Assembly: GCA_946885335.1 (NCBI GenBank)
Contig: CAMPGG010000015.1
Coordinates: 1-24,149 of the forward strand
Direction of reading: 5' to 3'
Length of the DNA stretch: 24,149 bases
Source: an uncultured Chitinophagaceae bacterium
GTDB lineage: Bacteria; Bacteroidota; Bacteroidia; Chitinophagales; Chitinophagaceae
Numbering within the stretch: position 1 is the first letter of the stretch; the number at the start of each line of letters is the position of its first letter. The position numbers and the translations under genes were made by a program. Below, one piece after another: positions 16,046 through 22,497 of this stretch. The notes beneath the pieces were generated by a model, which was given only the letters and a program-made list of their open reading frames with translations, made no database searches and was not told where the DNA came from.

Positions 16046-16408
16046 TTAGTATTGGTTTGTACTTAGCATAACCAGGGTGCATGCTTCCACAGGTTGTATG
16101 CCTTTGCGGGATGCCATCTCTGCCAATTCATCATTTTCTGTTCCCGGGTTAAATATGATTCTTTTAGGATTCAGGTTCATCAGGTAATCGTAATATTCCT
16201 TTTGATTCATCGGGTTAAGGTAAAGTGTAACCGTATCAATATCCGTATGAGGCAGTTTTTCATTGGTGATGGTGGTTTCACCAATCGAACCTTTTCTTTT
16301 TCCTATAGCAATCACCGGGTGATTATAGGCATTCAGTCTTTTTACCGCAGCATAACTATACCTGGAAGGATTTGGAGAAGCACCTAATACTAATGTTTTC
16401 TTTTTCAT
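16046..16408 (-). CDS. CoA-binding domain protein (CoA_binding_2, YccU-like)
   Basis: 120 residues forming a single Rossmann-type CoA-binding domain as in YccU and the N-terminus of ADP-forming acyl-CoA synthetases. Visible are the first strand and dinucleotide loop KTLVLGASPNPSRYSY (4-19), HPVIAIGKRKGSIGE (30-44), the IDTVTLYLNPMNQKEYY segment and KRIIFNPGTEN (82-92), then GIQPVEACTLVML. The family is widespread as a stand-alone protein; its cellular role is not settled, and CoA binding is inferred from fold. Its start lies 6 bases after the epimerase stop, so it is translated from the same message. The 189-base stretch downstream, to 15857, shows no terminator I can identify. Confidence 0.88.
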   Translation of the reverse strand: MKKKTLVLGASPNPSRYSYAAVKRLNAYNHPVIAIGKRKGSIGETTITNEKLPHTDIDTVTLYLNPMNQKEYYDYLMNLNPKRIIFNPGTENDELAEMASRKGIQPVEACTLVMLSTNQY

Positions 16409-16414
16409 GCCGGT

Positions 16415-17494
16415 CTATTTTTTATAACCTTCAACAATATCTGCGATAGCATTTTCAAGATATGGATATTGAAATTTAAATCCTTCATTTAATGCTCTTG
16501 CAGGGATCACCCACCTGCTTTTTAACATTAATTCGGTTTCGGTTCCAATTATAAAAGCACCTAATTCTAATAACCAGGCAGGTGATGGAATGGCAAACTT
16601 TCTGCCAATGGCATTACACAGTGTTTTCATAAATTCTTTGTTACTCACTGCATTTGGCGAAACACAATTATAAACACCTTCTGAATTATTCTCAAACAGC
16701 CATTCTATCATTCCTGCAAAATCATTTATATGAACCCAACTGAACATCTGCTTGCCCGATCCATGCCTTCCGCCTAATCCTGCTTTGCAAAGATTTAAAT
16801 AAGGAACCATTACACCTCCATTTCCTAATGTAATAGCAGTTCTTAATGCAACCTTTCTTGTCCCAGGTGTACTTTGTGAAAAGAAAACCTGTTCCCAATC
16901 TTTAACAACCTTAACCGAAAAATCTGTTTCAGGATCAGCAAGTTCATCACCTGTTTGATGCAAACGGCGGGCCAGCAATTTGTTTTTTTCTGTACGTAAT
17001 GCGTCAATAAAATTCCAGGGCATGTTATCTTTTTTGGCTAAACTAATTTCACCGCTTTGTTCATCATTGGCCTTTTCAATACTGTGTTTATAAATAGTTG
17101 CGGAAGATGCGTTGATCCATAATTTGGGTGGATTTTTTAATTGTTGAATGGCATTGCCCAATGCCTCTGTTGAATGAATACGGCTATAATAAACCTGCTG
17201 TTTTTGTTTGGTATGATACCTGCAGTTAACTGATTTGCCTGACAGGTTAATAAGTAAGTCTGCATTTTCCATTTCGCATAACCAACGCTTATCTACTGAC
17301 CTGCCGTCCCAATGCACAAATTGGATGTTTTTATTCCCTGGTAAAATTTTACTTTTTGATTGATATGCATTGTTGTCAGCATTTTTTTTGGCACGGGTTA
17401 GTATGACTAATTTATTTGAAGATGACCATCGATCAATTAACGCTTGCCCAATAAACCCTGTTCCACCAGCTATGATAATTTTTTTATTTTCCAT
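16415..17494 (-). CDS. TIGR01777-family NAD(P)-dependent epimerase-like protein (SDR39U1/YfcH)
   Basis: 359 residues of the atypical SDR39U1/YfcH group. GGTGFIG (10-16) is the nucleotide-binding loop; ADLLINLSGKSVNCRYHTKQ marks the second half of the Rossmann fold, and ALRTAITLGNGGVMVPY, FSWVHINDFAGMIEWL and NEGFKFQYPYLENAI match family blocks, the last from the C-terminal DUF1731 region. Usual length is near 300; the extra residues come mainly from an insertion at about 165-200 (from DNMPWNFIDAL to DELADPE) just before the conserved DFSVKVVKDWEQ, plus a longer loop near residue 40. Substrate unknown. It is second in a three-gene run behind a GbsR-type regulator, with a TTTCAG-N6-TTGAAA pseudopalindrome 21 bases upstream of its ATG. 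Confidence 0.9.
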   Translation of the reverse strand: MENKKIIIAGGTGFIGQALIDRWSSSNKLVILTRAKKNADNNAYQSKSKILPGNKNIQFVHWDGRSVDKRWLCEMENADLLINLSGKSVNCRYHTKQKQQVYYSRIHSTEALGNAIQQLKNPPKLWINASSATIYKHSIEKANDEQSGEISLAKKDNMPWNFIDALRTEKNKLLARRLHQTGDELADPETDFSVKVVKDWEQVFFSQSTPGTRKVALRTAITLGNGGVMVPYLNLCKAGLGGRHGSGKQMFSWVHINDFAGMIEWLFENNSEGVYNCVSPNAVSNKEFMKTLCNAIGRKFAIPSPAWLLELGAFIIGTETELMLKSRWVIPARALNEGFKFQYPYLENAIADIVEGYKK

Positions 17495-17514
17495 GATTCC
17501 TGTATGTTTTAAAA

Positions 17515-17532
17515 TTTCAGAAAATATTGAAA
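17515..17532. promoter_or_regulatory. Candidate GbsR-type operator upstream of the epimerase gene
   Basis: TTTCAG-AAAATA-TTGAAA, an 18-base imperfect palindrome (one mismatched pair between the arms), lies 21 bases upstream of the epimerase ATG. It shares arms and spacing with the site at 18113-18130 upstream of the regulator gene, the pattern expected for two operators of one dimeric winged-helix repressor. Inference only; AT-rich DNA can produce such matches. Confidence 0.4.
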
Positions 17533-17577
17533 TATTATTAGAAGATGAAGGTGTTATAAAGCTTGCTAACGAAACTG

Positions 17578-18084
17578 TTACTTAAAAAATTTCAACATGG
17601 TGCTAAGGAAAATATTTTCTTCTGCTTTTACCAGCATGTCCAGCGCATGATCTGCCTGTTTTCCCAAACGTTTGATACCGGAAACAGTATCTACAAATGT
17701 TTTCACATGTTTATCCCTTTTATCTCCTTCTACTTCTTCCAGTTGGTCAAGTAGTTTTAACATAGGATCCAGTTCTCTTTTTTTCCTTTCCTTCACTATT
17801 AAACGAACCACTTTCCAAATGTCTTTTTCCGCACTGAAAAATTCTCTTCTTTCACCGGGAATGATTACCCTTTCCACTAAACCCCAATTGATCAATTCCC
17901 TGATATTCATGTTAACATTCCCCCGGCTGATGTTTAGCTGGTCCATGATTTCATCCTGGCTGAGTGATTCAGGACTGATCAGCAATAAGGCATGGATCTG
18001 TGCCATGGTGCGATTAATACCCCAATGCGTTCCGAATGCACCCCAGGAGGCAATGAACTGGTTTTTGGCTTCTGTTAATTTCAT
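17578..18084 (-). CDS. GbsR/MarR-family transcriptional regulator
   Basis: 168 residues like the GbsR family of MarR-related winged-helix regulators. The N-terminal helix includes FIASWGAFGTHWGINRTMAQIHALLL (10-35), where the W-G-x-N-R-T-x-A-x-I-H stretch is a family hallmark. The winged helix follows: ESLSQDEIMDQLNISRGNVNMNIRELINWGLVERV (39-73), with recognition helix around SRGNVNMNIREL. The wing is PGERREFFSAEKDIW, and the C-terminal helices are charged and would mediate dimerisation. In Bacillus, GbsR senses choline and controls glycine-betaine synthesis; the ligand here is unknown and no betaine genes are nearby. It heads a run with the epimerase (83-base gap) and the CoA-binding protein, and is divergent from the glycerophosphodiesterase gene. 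Likely operators are listed at 18113 and 17515. Confidence 0.88.
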   Translation of the reverse strand: MKLTEAKNQFIASWGAFGTHWGINRTMAQIHALLLISPESLSQDEIMDQLNISRGNVNMNIRELINWGLVERVIIPGERREFFSAEKDIWKVVRLIVKERKKRELDPMLKLLDQLEEVEGDKRDKHVKTFVDTVSGIKRLGKQADHALDMLVKAEENIFLSTMLKFFK

Positions 18085-18112
18085 AACTTAAAATTAATAA
18101 TACTTTTCGAAC

Positions 18113-18130
18113 TTTCAAATATTATTGAAA
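18113..18130. promoter_or_regulatory. Candidate operator in the gbsR-type / glycerophosphodiesterase divergent region
   Basis: TTTCAA-ATATTA-TTGAAA has perfect 6-bp arms with a 6-base spacer. It is 29 bases upstream of the regulator ATG (18084) and 49 bases upstream of the divergent lipoprotein ATG (18179), well placed for autoregulation and control of both genes. A 10-bp perfect palindrome, AGTTTAAACT, follows at 18135-18144, and a further TTTCAA half-site at 18146-18151. The matching site at 17515-17532 supports a common regulator. Confidence 0.45.
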
Positions 18131-18178
18131 ATAAAGTTTAAACTATTTCAATTAATTTGTGGAATTCAAATGATATGA

Positions 18179-19003
18179 ATGAAATCAATAAAAATATTTT
18201 TTAGTTCTGTATTCCTGGTTGTTGTTGGATTGACCAGTTGTAAAGTTTCTCAAAACATGAAAAACATATCTCCCGGAAAGGTTAATACGGGCATTGTTGC
18301 GCATCGTGGTGCATTCAAAAAAAATAATTTACCTGAAAATTCCATTGCATCGCTAAAGGAAGCAATCCGGTTGCAATGCCAGGGTTCTGAGTTTGATATC
18401 AGGATCACCGCTGATGATTCACTGGTGATCATTCATGACCCGGTTCATGCCGGAATTAAAGTGGAAGAAACGAATTATAACGAACTGGTTTCACATAAAC
18501 TTTCAAACGGTGAAACCTTGCCCACATTACAAGAGTACCTGGAGGCAGGTATGCATCAAAACGAAACCAAATTGGTTTTGGAAATAAAACCATCTACGGT
18601 TGGTAAGCAACGTTCTTTATTATCAGCTGAAAAATCTTTTGCGTTAGTTCAGAAGTTAGGGATTGAAGAAAAGGTTATTTATATCAGCTTTGATTATGAT
18701 GTAATTAAAAAAATCCTTTCATTAAATCCTGCCGCACCAGTTCAATACCTGAATGGAGATAAATCTCCGGAACAATTGAAAGCGGATGGCGTAAACGGAA
18801 TTGATTATAACCTGTCGGTCTTTCGTAAAAATCCATCCTGGATTGAAAGCGCTAAAAAACATAAAATTGTTTTAAATGCATGGACAGTAAATAAACCCGG
18901 GGATATGGATTGGTTATTAAACCACCAATTTGATTTTATTACCACGGATGAACCTGAATTGCTTGCTGAAAGAATCAGCATACTGAAAGAAATGGAAAAG
19001 TAA
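18179..19003 (+). CDS. Lipoprotein glycerophosphodiester phosphodiesterase
   Basis: 274 residues with a lipoprotein signal (core FFSSVFLVVVGL, lipobox LTSC, lipidated Cys21), so it is anchored to a membrane facing the periplasm or surface. The catalytic domain is a GDPD TIM barrel: AHRGAF (41-46), LPENS (51-55), EFDIRITADD (71-80) and VIIHDP (83-88), with His42, Glu71, Asp73 and His86 matching the general-acid/base and metal residues of the family; LVLEIKPS carries another metal-site Glu and WTVN with TTDEPELL closes the barrel. It hydrolyses deacylated phospholipid head groups, such as glycerophosphocholine, to glycerol-3-phosphate and an alcohol. It is divergent from the GbsR-type regulator over 94 bases that hold the candidate operator, so it may be a target of that regulator. 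Confidence 0.93.
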   Translation: MKSIKIFFSSVFLVVVGLTSCKVSQNMKNISPGKVNTGIVAHRGAFKKNNLPENSIASLKEAIRLQCQGSEFDIRITADDSLVIIHDPVHAGIKVEETNYNELVSHKLSNGETLPTLQEYLEAGMHQNETKLVLEIKPSTVGKQRSLLSAEKSFALVQKLGIEEKVIYISFDYDVIKKILSLNPAAPVQYLNGDKSPEQLKADGVNGIDYNLSVFRKNPSWIESAKKHKIVLNAWTVNKPGDMDWLLNHQFDFITTDEPELLAERISILKEMEK

Positions 19004-19063
19004 TCTTAACAAGTAAGCAAAAGCGTACAGGCGTAACCGTAAGGAGAATATTTTAATCTGATC

Positions 19064-19225
19064 TTATTTTCTAAACCGGCTTACAATCCACCAGATCAGG
19101 GCAATAACCGCAACTACAATAATAACACCCACCCAAACACCAACTTCAAAGATATCGCCTATCACTTCGCAGGATGAAAGTGTGGTCACAAAGAGTATAA
19201 AGAAGAATAAAAAAAGCTTTTGCAT
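19064..19225 (-). CDS. Small membrane lipoprotein (53 aa) of a Bacteroidota-type family
   Basis: A 53-residue frame running MQKLFLFFFILFVTTLSSCE at the N-terminus and ending SRFRK, stop TAA at 19066-19064. It has a lipoprotein signal with lipobox LSSC (Cys19), a short linker EVIGDIFEVG, then a transmembrane helix VWVGVIIVVAVIALIWWIV (30-48) and a basic tail. Peptides with this S-C-E-V-I-G...hydrophobic helix...R layout are, as I recall, frequent in Bacteroidota and usually carry no reliable function. The start cannot be moved upstream: an in-frame TGA precedes it. Unusually, the first 13 bases of the gene are one arm of a terminator-like hairpin placed after the helicase gene (19213-19257). 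It is convergent with the glycerophosphodiesterase gene. Confidence 0.78.
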   Translation of the reverse strand: MQKLFLFFFILFVTTLSSCEVIGDIFEVGVWVGVIIVVAVIALIWWIVSRFRK

Positions 19226-19257
19226 AATATTTTTTACTCATTTAATGCAAAAGCTTT
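19213..19257 (-). terminator. Terminator-like hairpin after rhlE that contains the lipoprotein start codon
   Basis: AAAGCTTTTGCAT (19213-19225) and ATGCAAAAGCTTT (19245-19257) are exact inverted repeats separated by 19 bases. In leftward transcripts the hairpin forms 8 bases after the helicase stop and is followed by more T residues, like a Rho-independent terminator, though the loop is long. The downstream arm begins with the ATG of the 53-residue lipoprotein, so the structure could hide that start codon. Confidence 0.6.
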
Positions 19258-19265
19258 GCCATGCA

Positions 19266-20477
19266 TTACCTGCGGGAGTTCTGTTGGCGGGGTTTGTTGA
19301 ATTTTTTTGCTGGCCTGCCTGTATAAGCTGCCGGGTTATATTGTGGCGACGGGCCCAGGTGTTCGGGGGTATCCAGCTTTTTTACCTCATTGCCGATCAG
19401 TTTTTCAATACTTTTAAATTTTCGCTGATCTTCCGGGTTTATAAAAGTTAGTGCCACACCCGTTGTTTCTGCTCTTGCCGTTCTTCCTACGCGGTGAATA
19501 TAATCCTCGGCATCCCTTGGCACATCGTAGTTTATAACCAGCCCGATTGAATCAATATCGATTCCTCTTGACATGATATCCGTTGCTACCAGGATCTGTA
19601 ATAGTTTATTTTTAAATTTTCGAAGTACCTCAGTTCTTACATCCTGCAAAAGATCTGAATGAATAGCGGCAACATTGAATTTTGCCCTCAATAATTCCCG
19701 CTCAAGTTGTTTTACTTTTTCTTTGCTGGAAGAAAAAATCAGTATACTGGCAATCTTTTTTCCATTGAGCAATTCCGTTAGTAACGGAAGTTTCTGCTCA
19801 TTATACGTCATGTATGCGGCTTGCATAACGCCTTCCGCAGGTTTGGAAACCGAAATATTAATTTGTTCAGGGTCTGTCAATGTTTTGGCTGCCAATGTCC
19901 TGATCTTCGGTGGCATCGTTGCAGAAAATAAAAGTGTTTGTCTTTTTTTGGGCAAAAAGCTGATGATGCGATTAATATCATCCGAAAAACCCATATCGAG
20001 CATGCGGTCGGCTTCATCCAGAATAAGATGTGTCAGGTTACCAATGTTTACATAACCCATATTCAGGTGTGCGATCAACCGGCCGGGTGTTGCTATGATG
20101 ATATTAGCTCCGTGGGTAAGCGCTTTTTTTTCTTGCTCAAATGATGATCCGTTATTACCACCAAAAATGGCAATGGCACTCACTGGCGCAAAATATGCAA
20201 GACCCTGGACCGCTTCGTCAATCTGGATAGCCAGTTCCCGGGTAGGGACAATGATCAGTGTATCTATACTTTCTGTTTTTGTCTGGATGATCTTATTGAT
20301 CACCGGGAGCAAAAATGCAGCGGTTTTACCGGTGCCTGTCTGGGCACAGGCAATGATATCTTTATCCTTCATTATGATGGGAATAGCTTGCTGCTGAATG
20401 GGCGTAGGTTTTTCAAAACCCATAGCATCCAATCCTTCCATCAGTTCGGGTTCAAATTGTAATTCGTGAAAAGTCAA
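19266..20477 (-). CDS. rhlE: DEAD-box ATP-dependent RNA helicase, RhlE type
   Basis: 403 residues with all DEAD-box motifs: Q motif FEKPTPIQQQAIP (21-33), motif I AQTGTGKT (45-52), Ia PTRELAIQ (78-85), Ib TPGRL (130-134), II DEAD (154-157), III SAT (185-187), IV region ILIFSSS, V ATDIMSRGIDI (298-308) and VI HRVGRTAR (328-335). The short C-terminal tail GRPAKKFNKPRQQNSRR is basic and presumably binds RNA. RhlE-type helicases act in ribosome assembly and mRNA turnover, often cold-induced. It is preceded by about 250 bases without a gene, which may hold a long 5' leader, and followed by the lipoprotein gene. The symbol follows family resemblance; several paralogues usually exist in such genomes. 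Confidence 0.93.
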   Translation of the reverse strand: MTFHELQFEPELMEGLDAMGFEKPTPIQQQAIPIIMKDKDIIACAQTGTGKTAAFLLPVINKIIQTKTESIDTLIIVPTRELAIQIDEAVQGLAYFAPVSAIAIFGGNNGSSFEQEKKALTHGANIIIATPGRLIAHLNMGYVNIGNLTHLILDEADRMLDMGFSDDINRIISFLPKKRQTLLFSATMPPKIRTLAAKTLTDPEQINISVSKPAEGVMQAAYMTYNEQKLPLLTELLNGKKIASILIFSSSKEKVKQLERELLRAKFNVAAIHSDLLQDVRTEVLRKFKNKLLQILVATDIMSRGIDIDSIGLVINYDVPRDAEDYIHRVGRTARAETTGVALTFINPEDQRKFKSIEKLIGNEVKKLDTPEHLGPSPQYNPAAYTGRPAKKFNKPRQQNSRR

Positions 20478-20500
20478 ATTAAAAATATTAAGTTATTATT

Positions 20501-20514
20501 ACTGTGGGCACAGT
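20501..20514. promoter_or_regulatory. Palindrome just upstream of rhlE
   Basis: ACTGTGGGCACAGT has perfect 6-bp arms around a central GG and begins 24 bases upstream of the rhlE ATG. Like the site at 8668, the tiny spacer suggests a protein-binding site and not an RNA stem. No binding protein can be named. Confidence 0.3.
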
Positions 20515-20571
20515 CAGTAAAAATTGCCGGTAGCGGGGCTCCCTCAATCTATGCTGTATTATGCAGTGAAT

Positions 20572-20579
20572 CAAAGATA
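20572..20579 (-). promoter_or_regulatory. Candidate -7 promoter element for rhlE
   Basis: TATCTTTG on the minus strand matches the Bacteroidota -7 consensus TAnnTTTG at all six fixed positions. It lies about 95 bases upstream of the rhlE ATG, implying a leader near 90 bases. A -33 TTG at the usual 17-23 base spacing was not found, so the call is tentative. The rest of the 20478-20730 gap shows only the palindrome at 20501 and the terminator at 20682. Confidence 0.35.
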
Positions 20580-20681
20580 ACAAAGAAAATCCAAGCGGGC
20601 AGGGGCAGTTGAATAGGGATTGTTAAGTTTTAATCTTTCTGCCCAACGCTAACTGGTTTTAAAACTTAGTCCAGGTCATTC

Positions 20682-20708
20682 AAAAAAAATCCCGCCATAA
20701 AGCGGGAT
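20682..20708 (-). terminator. Intrinsic terminator after the pyruvate dehydrogenase E2 gene
   Basis: ATCCCGC (20689-20695) pairs exactly with GCGGGAT (20702-20708) around a 6-base loop. For leftward transcripts the GC-rich stem is followed by eight T residues (20689-20682), a classical Rho-independent terminator 22 bases after the stop codon at 20731. It separates this gene from rhlE. Confidence 0.88.
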
Positions 20709-20730
20709 CTTCTTTGCAATCATCTATTTA

Positions 20731-22389
20731 TTAAACCAGCATGGTTACCGGGTTTTCAATGTATTTTTTTAGTGTTTGAAGAAAAGCTGCACCTACCGCT
20801 CCATCCACACTCCGGTGATCGCAGCTCATGGTAACCTTCATCACATTCGTTACACCAAATCCATCTCCTTTGCGAACCACCACTTCTTTAATTCTGCCAA
20901 CAGCTAAAATGCAGCTATCCGGCGGATTGATAATAGCAGTGAATTCTTCAATATCCATCATTCCAAGGTTAGAGATAGTGAATGTGTTACCGCTAAATTC
21001 CTGTGGCTGTAATTTTTTATTTTTTGCTTTCTCATACAAACCTTTTGCTTCACCTGCAATCTGGCTTAAAGATTTTTGATCAGCAAAACGAATGACCGGA
21101 ACAATCAATCCTTCAGGAACAGCAACCGCACTACCAATATGAATGTGATTGTATGTTCTGATAAAATCACCCATCCAGCTTGAATTAACAGCGGGATGCT
21201 GGCGAAGTGACATAGCCACAGCTTTGATCATCATATCCTGGAAACTAATTTTTACCGGGCTCACTTCATTCATATCCGTGCGGGCCTTCATCGCATTATC
21301 CATGTTCAATTCCATGGTCAGGTAAAAATGCGGCGCACCAAATTTGCTTTCACCCAAACGTTTGGCAATGATTGAACGCATTTGAGAATTTGGTGTATCT
21401 GTATATCCTTCTTCACCTGCAGGAGCAGTGGTTGCTGAAACTTGCTGGCTTGCTTTTTCTGCGGGTTTAAACTGGTCAACATCACTCTTAATAATACGAC
21501 CGCCATCACCACTGCCTTTTACTTGTCCAAGGTCAATGCCTTTATCGGCCGCCAGTTTTTTAGCAAGAGGAGATGCTTTGATCCGGCCATTTTGATCAGC
21601 GGATGATGTTTCCTTTGTTTCTTTTACCGGTGCAGTTTTTTCCTGTTTAACTGCTGGCGCTTCTTTTTCTGCCGGTGTGGTTTGTTTGGTTTCTGTTTCG
21701 CCACCACCTTTTGCTGCAGAAATGATTGAGTCCAGGTCTACTTTTCCTTCTTCTCCAATAACAGCCAGCAAACCATTTACAGGGATCTTTGCACCTTCTG
21801 CTGCACCAATATGTAAAAGCGTTCCATCTTTATAACTTTCCAGTTCCATTGTGGCCTTATCTGTTTCAATTTCAGCCAGCAATTCACCTTTTTTAACTTT
21901 GTCACCTACTTTTTTATGCCAGCCGGCAATCACGCCTTCTGTCATGGTATCGCTTAAACGAGGCATCAGAACCACTTCTTCCATTTTTGACAAATCAATG
22001 GCAGCAGATTTACCGGTTGATTTCTCTTCTTTTTTTGGAGCTTCTTTTTCAGGCCCGGATTTATTTTCCTTTGATGCGGCAGGTGCTTCTTTTTTCGGTG
22101 CTTCTGAAGATCCGCCTGCATGCTCTTTTAATAATGCGGATATATCTTCTCCTTCTTTTCCTACAATGGCTAATAAATCATTCACCTGCAATTTTCCACC
22201 TTTATCGCTACCAATATGTAAAAGGGTTCCATCTTTATAACTTTCCAGTTCCATGGTTGCCTTATCGGTTTCCACCTCTGCAAGCAGATCGCCTTTTTTA
22301 ACTTTATCGCCAACTTTTTTATGCCAGGCCGCTATTACTCCTTCAGTCATCGTGTCACTCAGGCGGGGCATCAGAATCACTTCAGCCAT
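20731..22389 (-). CDS. pdhC: Pyruvate dehydrogenase complex E2, dihydrolipoamide acetyltransferase
   Basis: 552-residue E2 core of a 2-oxoacid dehydrogenase complex. Two lipoyl domains lie at about 2-78 and 138-215, with lipoyl lysines Lys43 and Lys178 in ETDKAT. They are joined by flexible Ala/Pro/Lys/Glu-rich linkers (90-135, 225-265). A peripheral-subunit-binding domain follows (about 269-306: RIKASPLAKKLAADKG...GGRIIKSDV), then the acetyltransferase domain (about 330-552) with FTISNLGMM and the catalytic SCDHRSVDG (His525, Asp529). It transfers the acetyl group from lipoate to CoA in the cytosol. LSDTMTEG and the two-lipoyl layout favour pyruvate dehydrogenase over 2-oxoglutarate or branched-chain E2s. 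E1 and E3 genes are not adjacent: upstream is dnaX. A strong terminator follows, so it is probably a single-gene unit. Confidence 0.94.
   Translation of the reverse strand: MAEVILMPRLSDTMTEGVIAAWHKKVGDKVKKGDLLAEVETDKATMELESYKDGTLLHIGSDKGGKLQVNDLLAIVGKEGEDISALLKEHAGGSSEAPKKEAPAASKENKSGPEKEAPKKEEKSTGKSAAIDLSKMEEVVLMPRLSDTMTEGVIAGWHKKVGDKVKKGELLAEIETDKATMELESYKDGTLLHIGAAEGAKIPVNGLLAVIGEEGKVDLDSIISAAKGGGETETKQTTPAEKEAPAVKQEKTAPVKETKETSSADQNGRIKASPLAKKLAADKGIDLGQVKGSGDGGRIIKSDVDQFKPAEKASQQVSATTAPAGEEGYTDTPNSQMRSIIAKRLGESKFGAPHFYLTMELNMDNAMKARTDMNEVSPVKISFQDMMIKAVAMSLRQHPAVNSSWMGDFIRTYNHIHIGSAVAVPEGLIVPVIRFADQKSLSQIAGEAKGLYEKAKNKKLQPQEFSGNTFTISNLGMMDIEEFTAIINPPDSCILAVGRIKEVVVRKGDGFGVTNVMKVTMSCDHRSVDGAVGAAFLQTLKKYIENPVTMLV
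21805..22383 (-). repeat. Intragenic duplication: two lipoyl-domain coding units of pdhC
   Basis: The units 22210-22383 and 21805-21978 encode nearly identical 58-residue lipoyl segments, and the DNA is alike too: the 45 bases beginning at 22210 and 21805 differ at one position. Both units lie inside one gene, separated by about 230 bases coding the linker and domain ends. Confidence 0.8.
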
Positions 22390-22497
22390 GATCGTATCAG
22401 AATTTTAAATATTTACGATTTTAATAAGAAGCCGTGAAATTAAGGTAAAAACAGGAATTGAAAAGATTGTTGAATCTGCAATCCAACGATACCACCC

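Noticed and set aside
15856..16071. A 71-codon plus-strand frame beginning with TTG between the small exported protein and the CoA-binding protein
   Set aside because: It has a weak start, low-complexity composition, and overlaps the end of the CoA-binding gene and the likely promoter of the exported protein gene. The spacer is better read as regulatory.
17578..18084. Assignment of the regulator to glycine-betaine synthesis control as in Bacillus
   Set aside because: No choline or betaine dehydrogenase genes are nearby; only the family is supported.
19004..19063. A terminator between the glycerophosphodiesterase and the convergent lipoprotein gene
   Set aside because: The 60-base spacer contains no convincing stem with a T-run in either direction.
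20478..20730. A structured RNA or tRNA in the largest gene-free gap
   Set aside because: No cloverleaf or known riboswitch core could be drawn; only a short palindrome, a -7-like box and a terminator were found.
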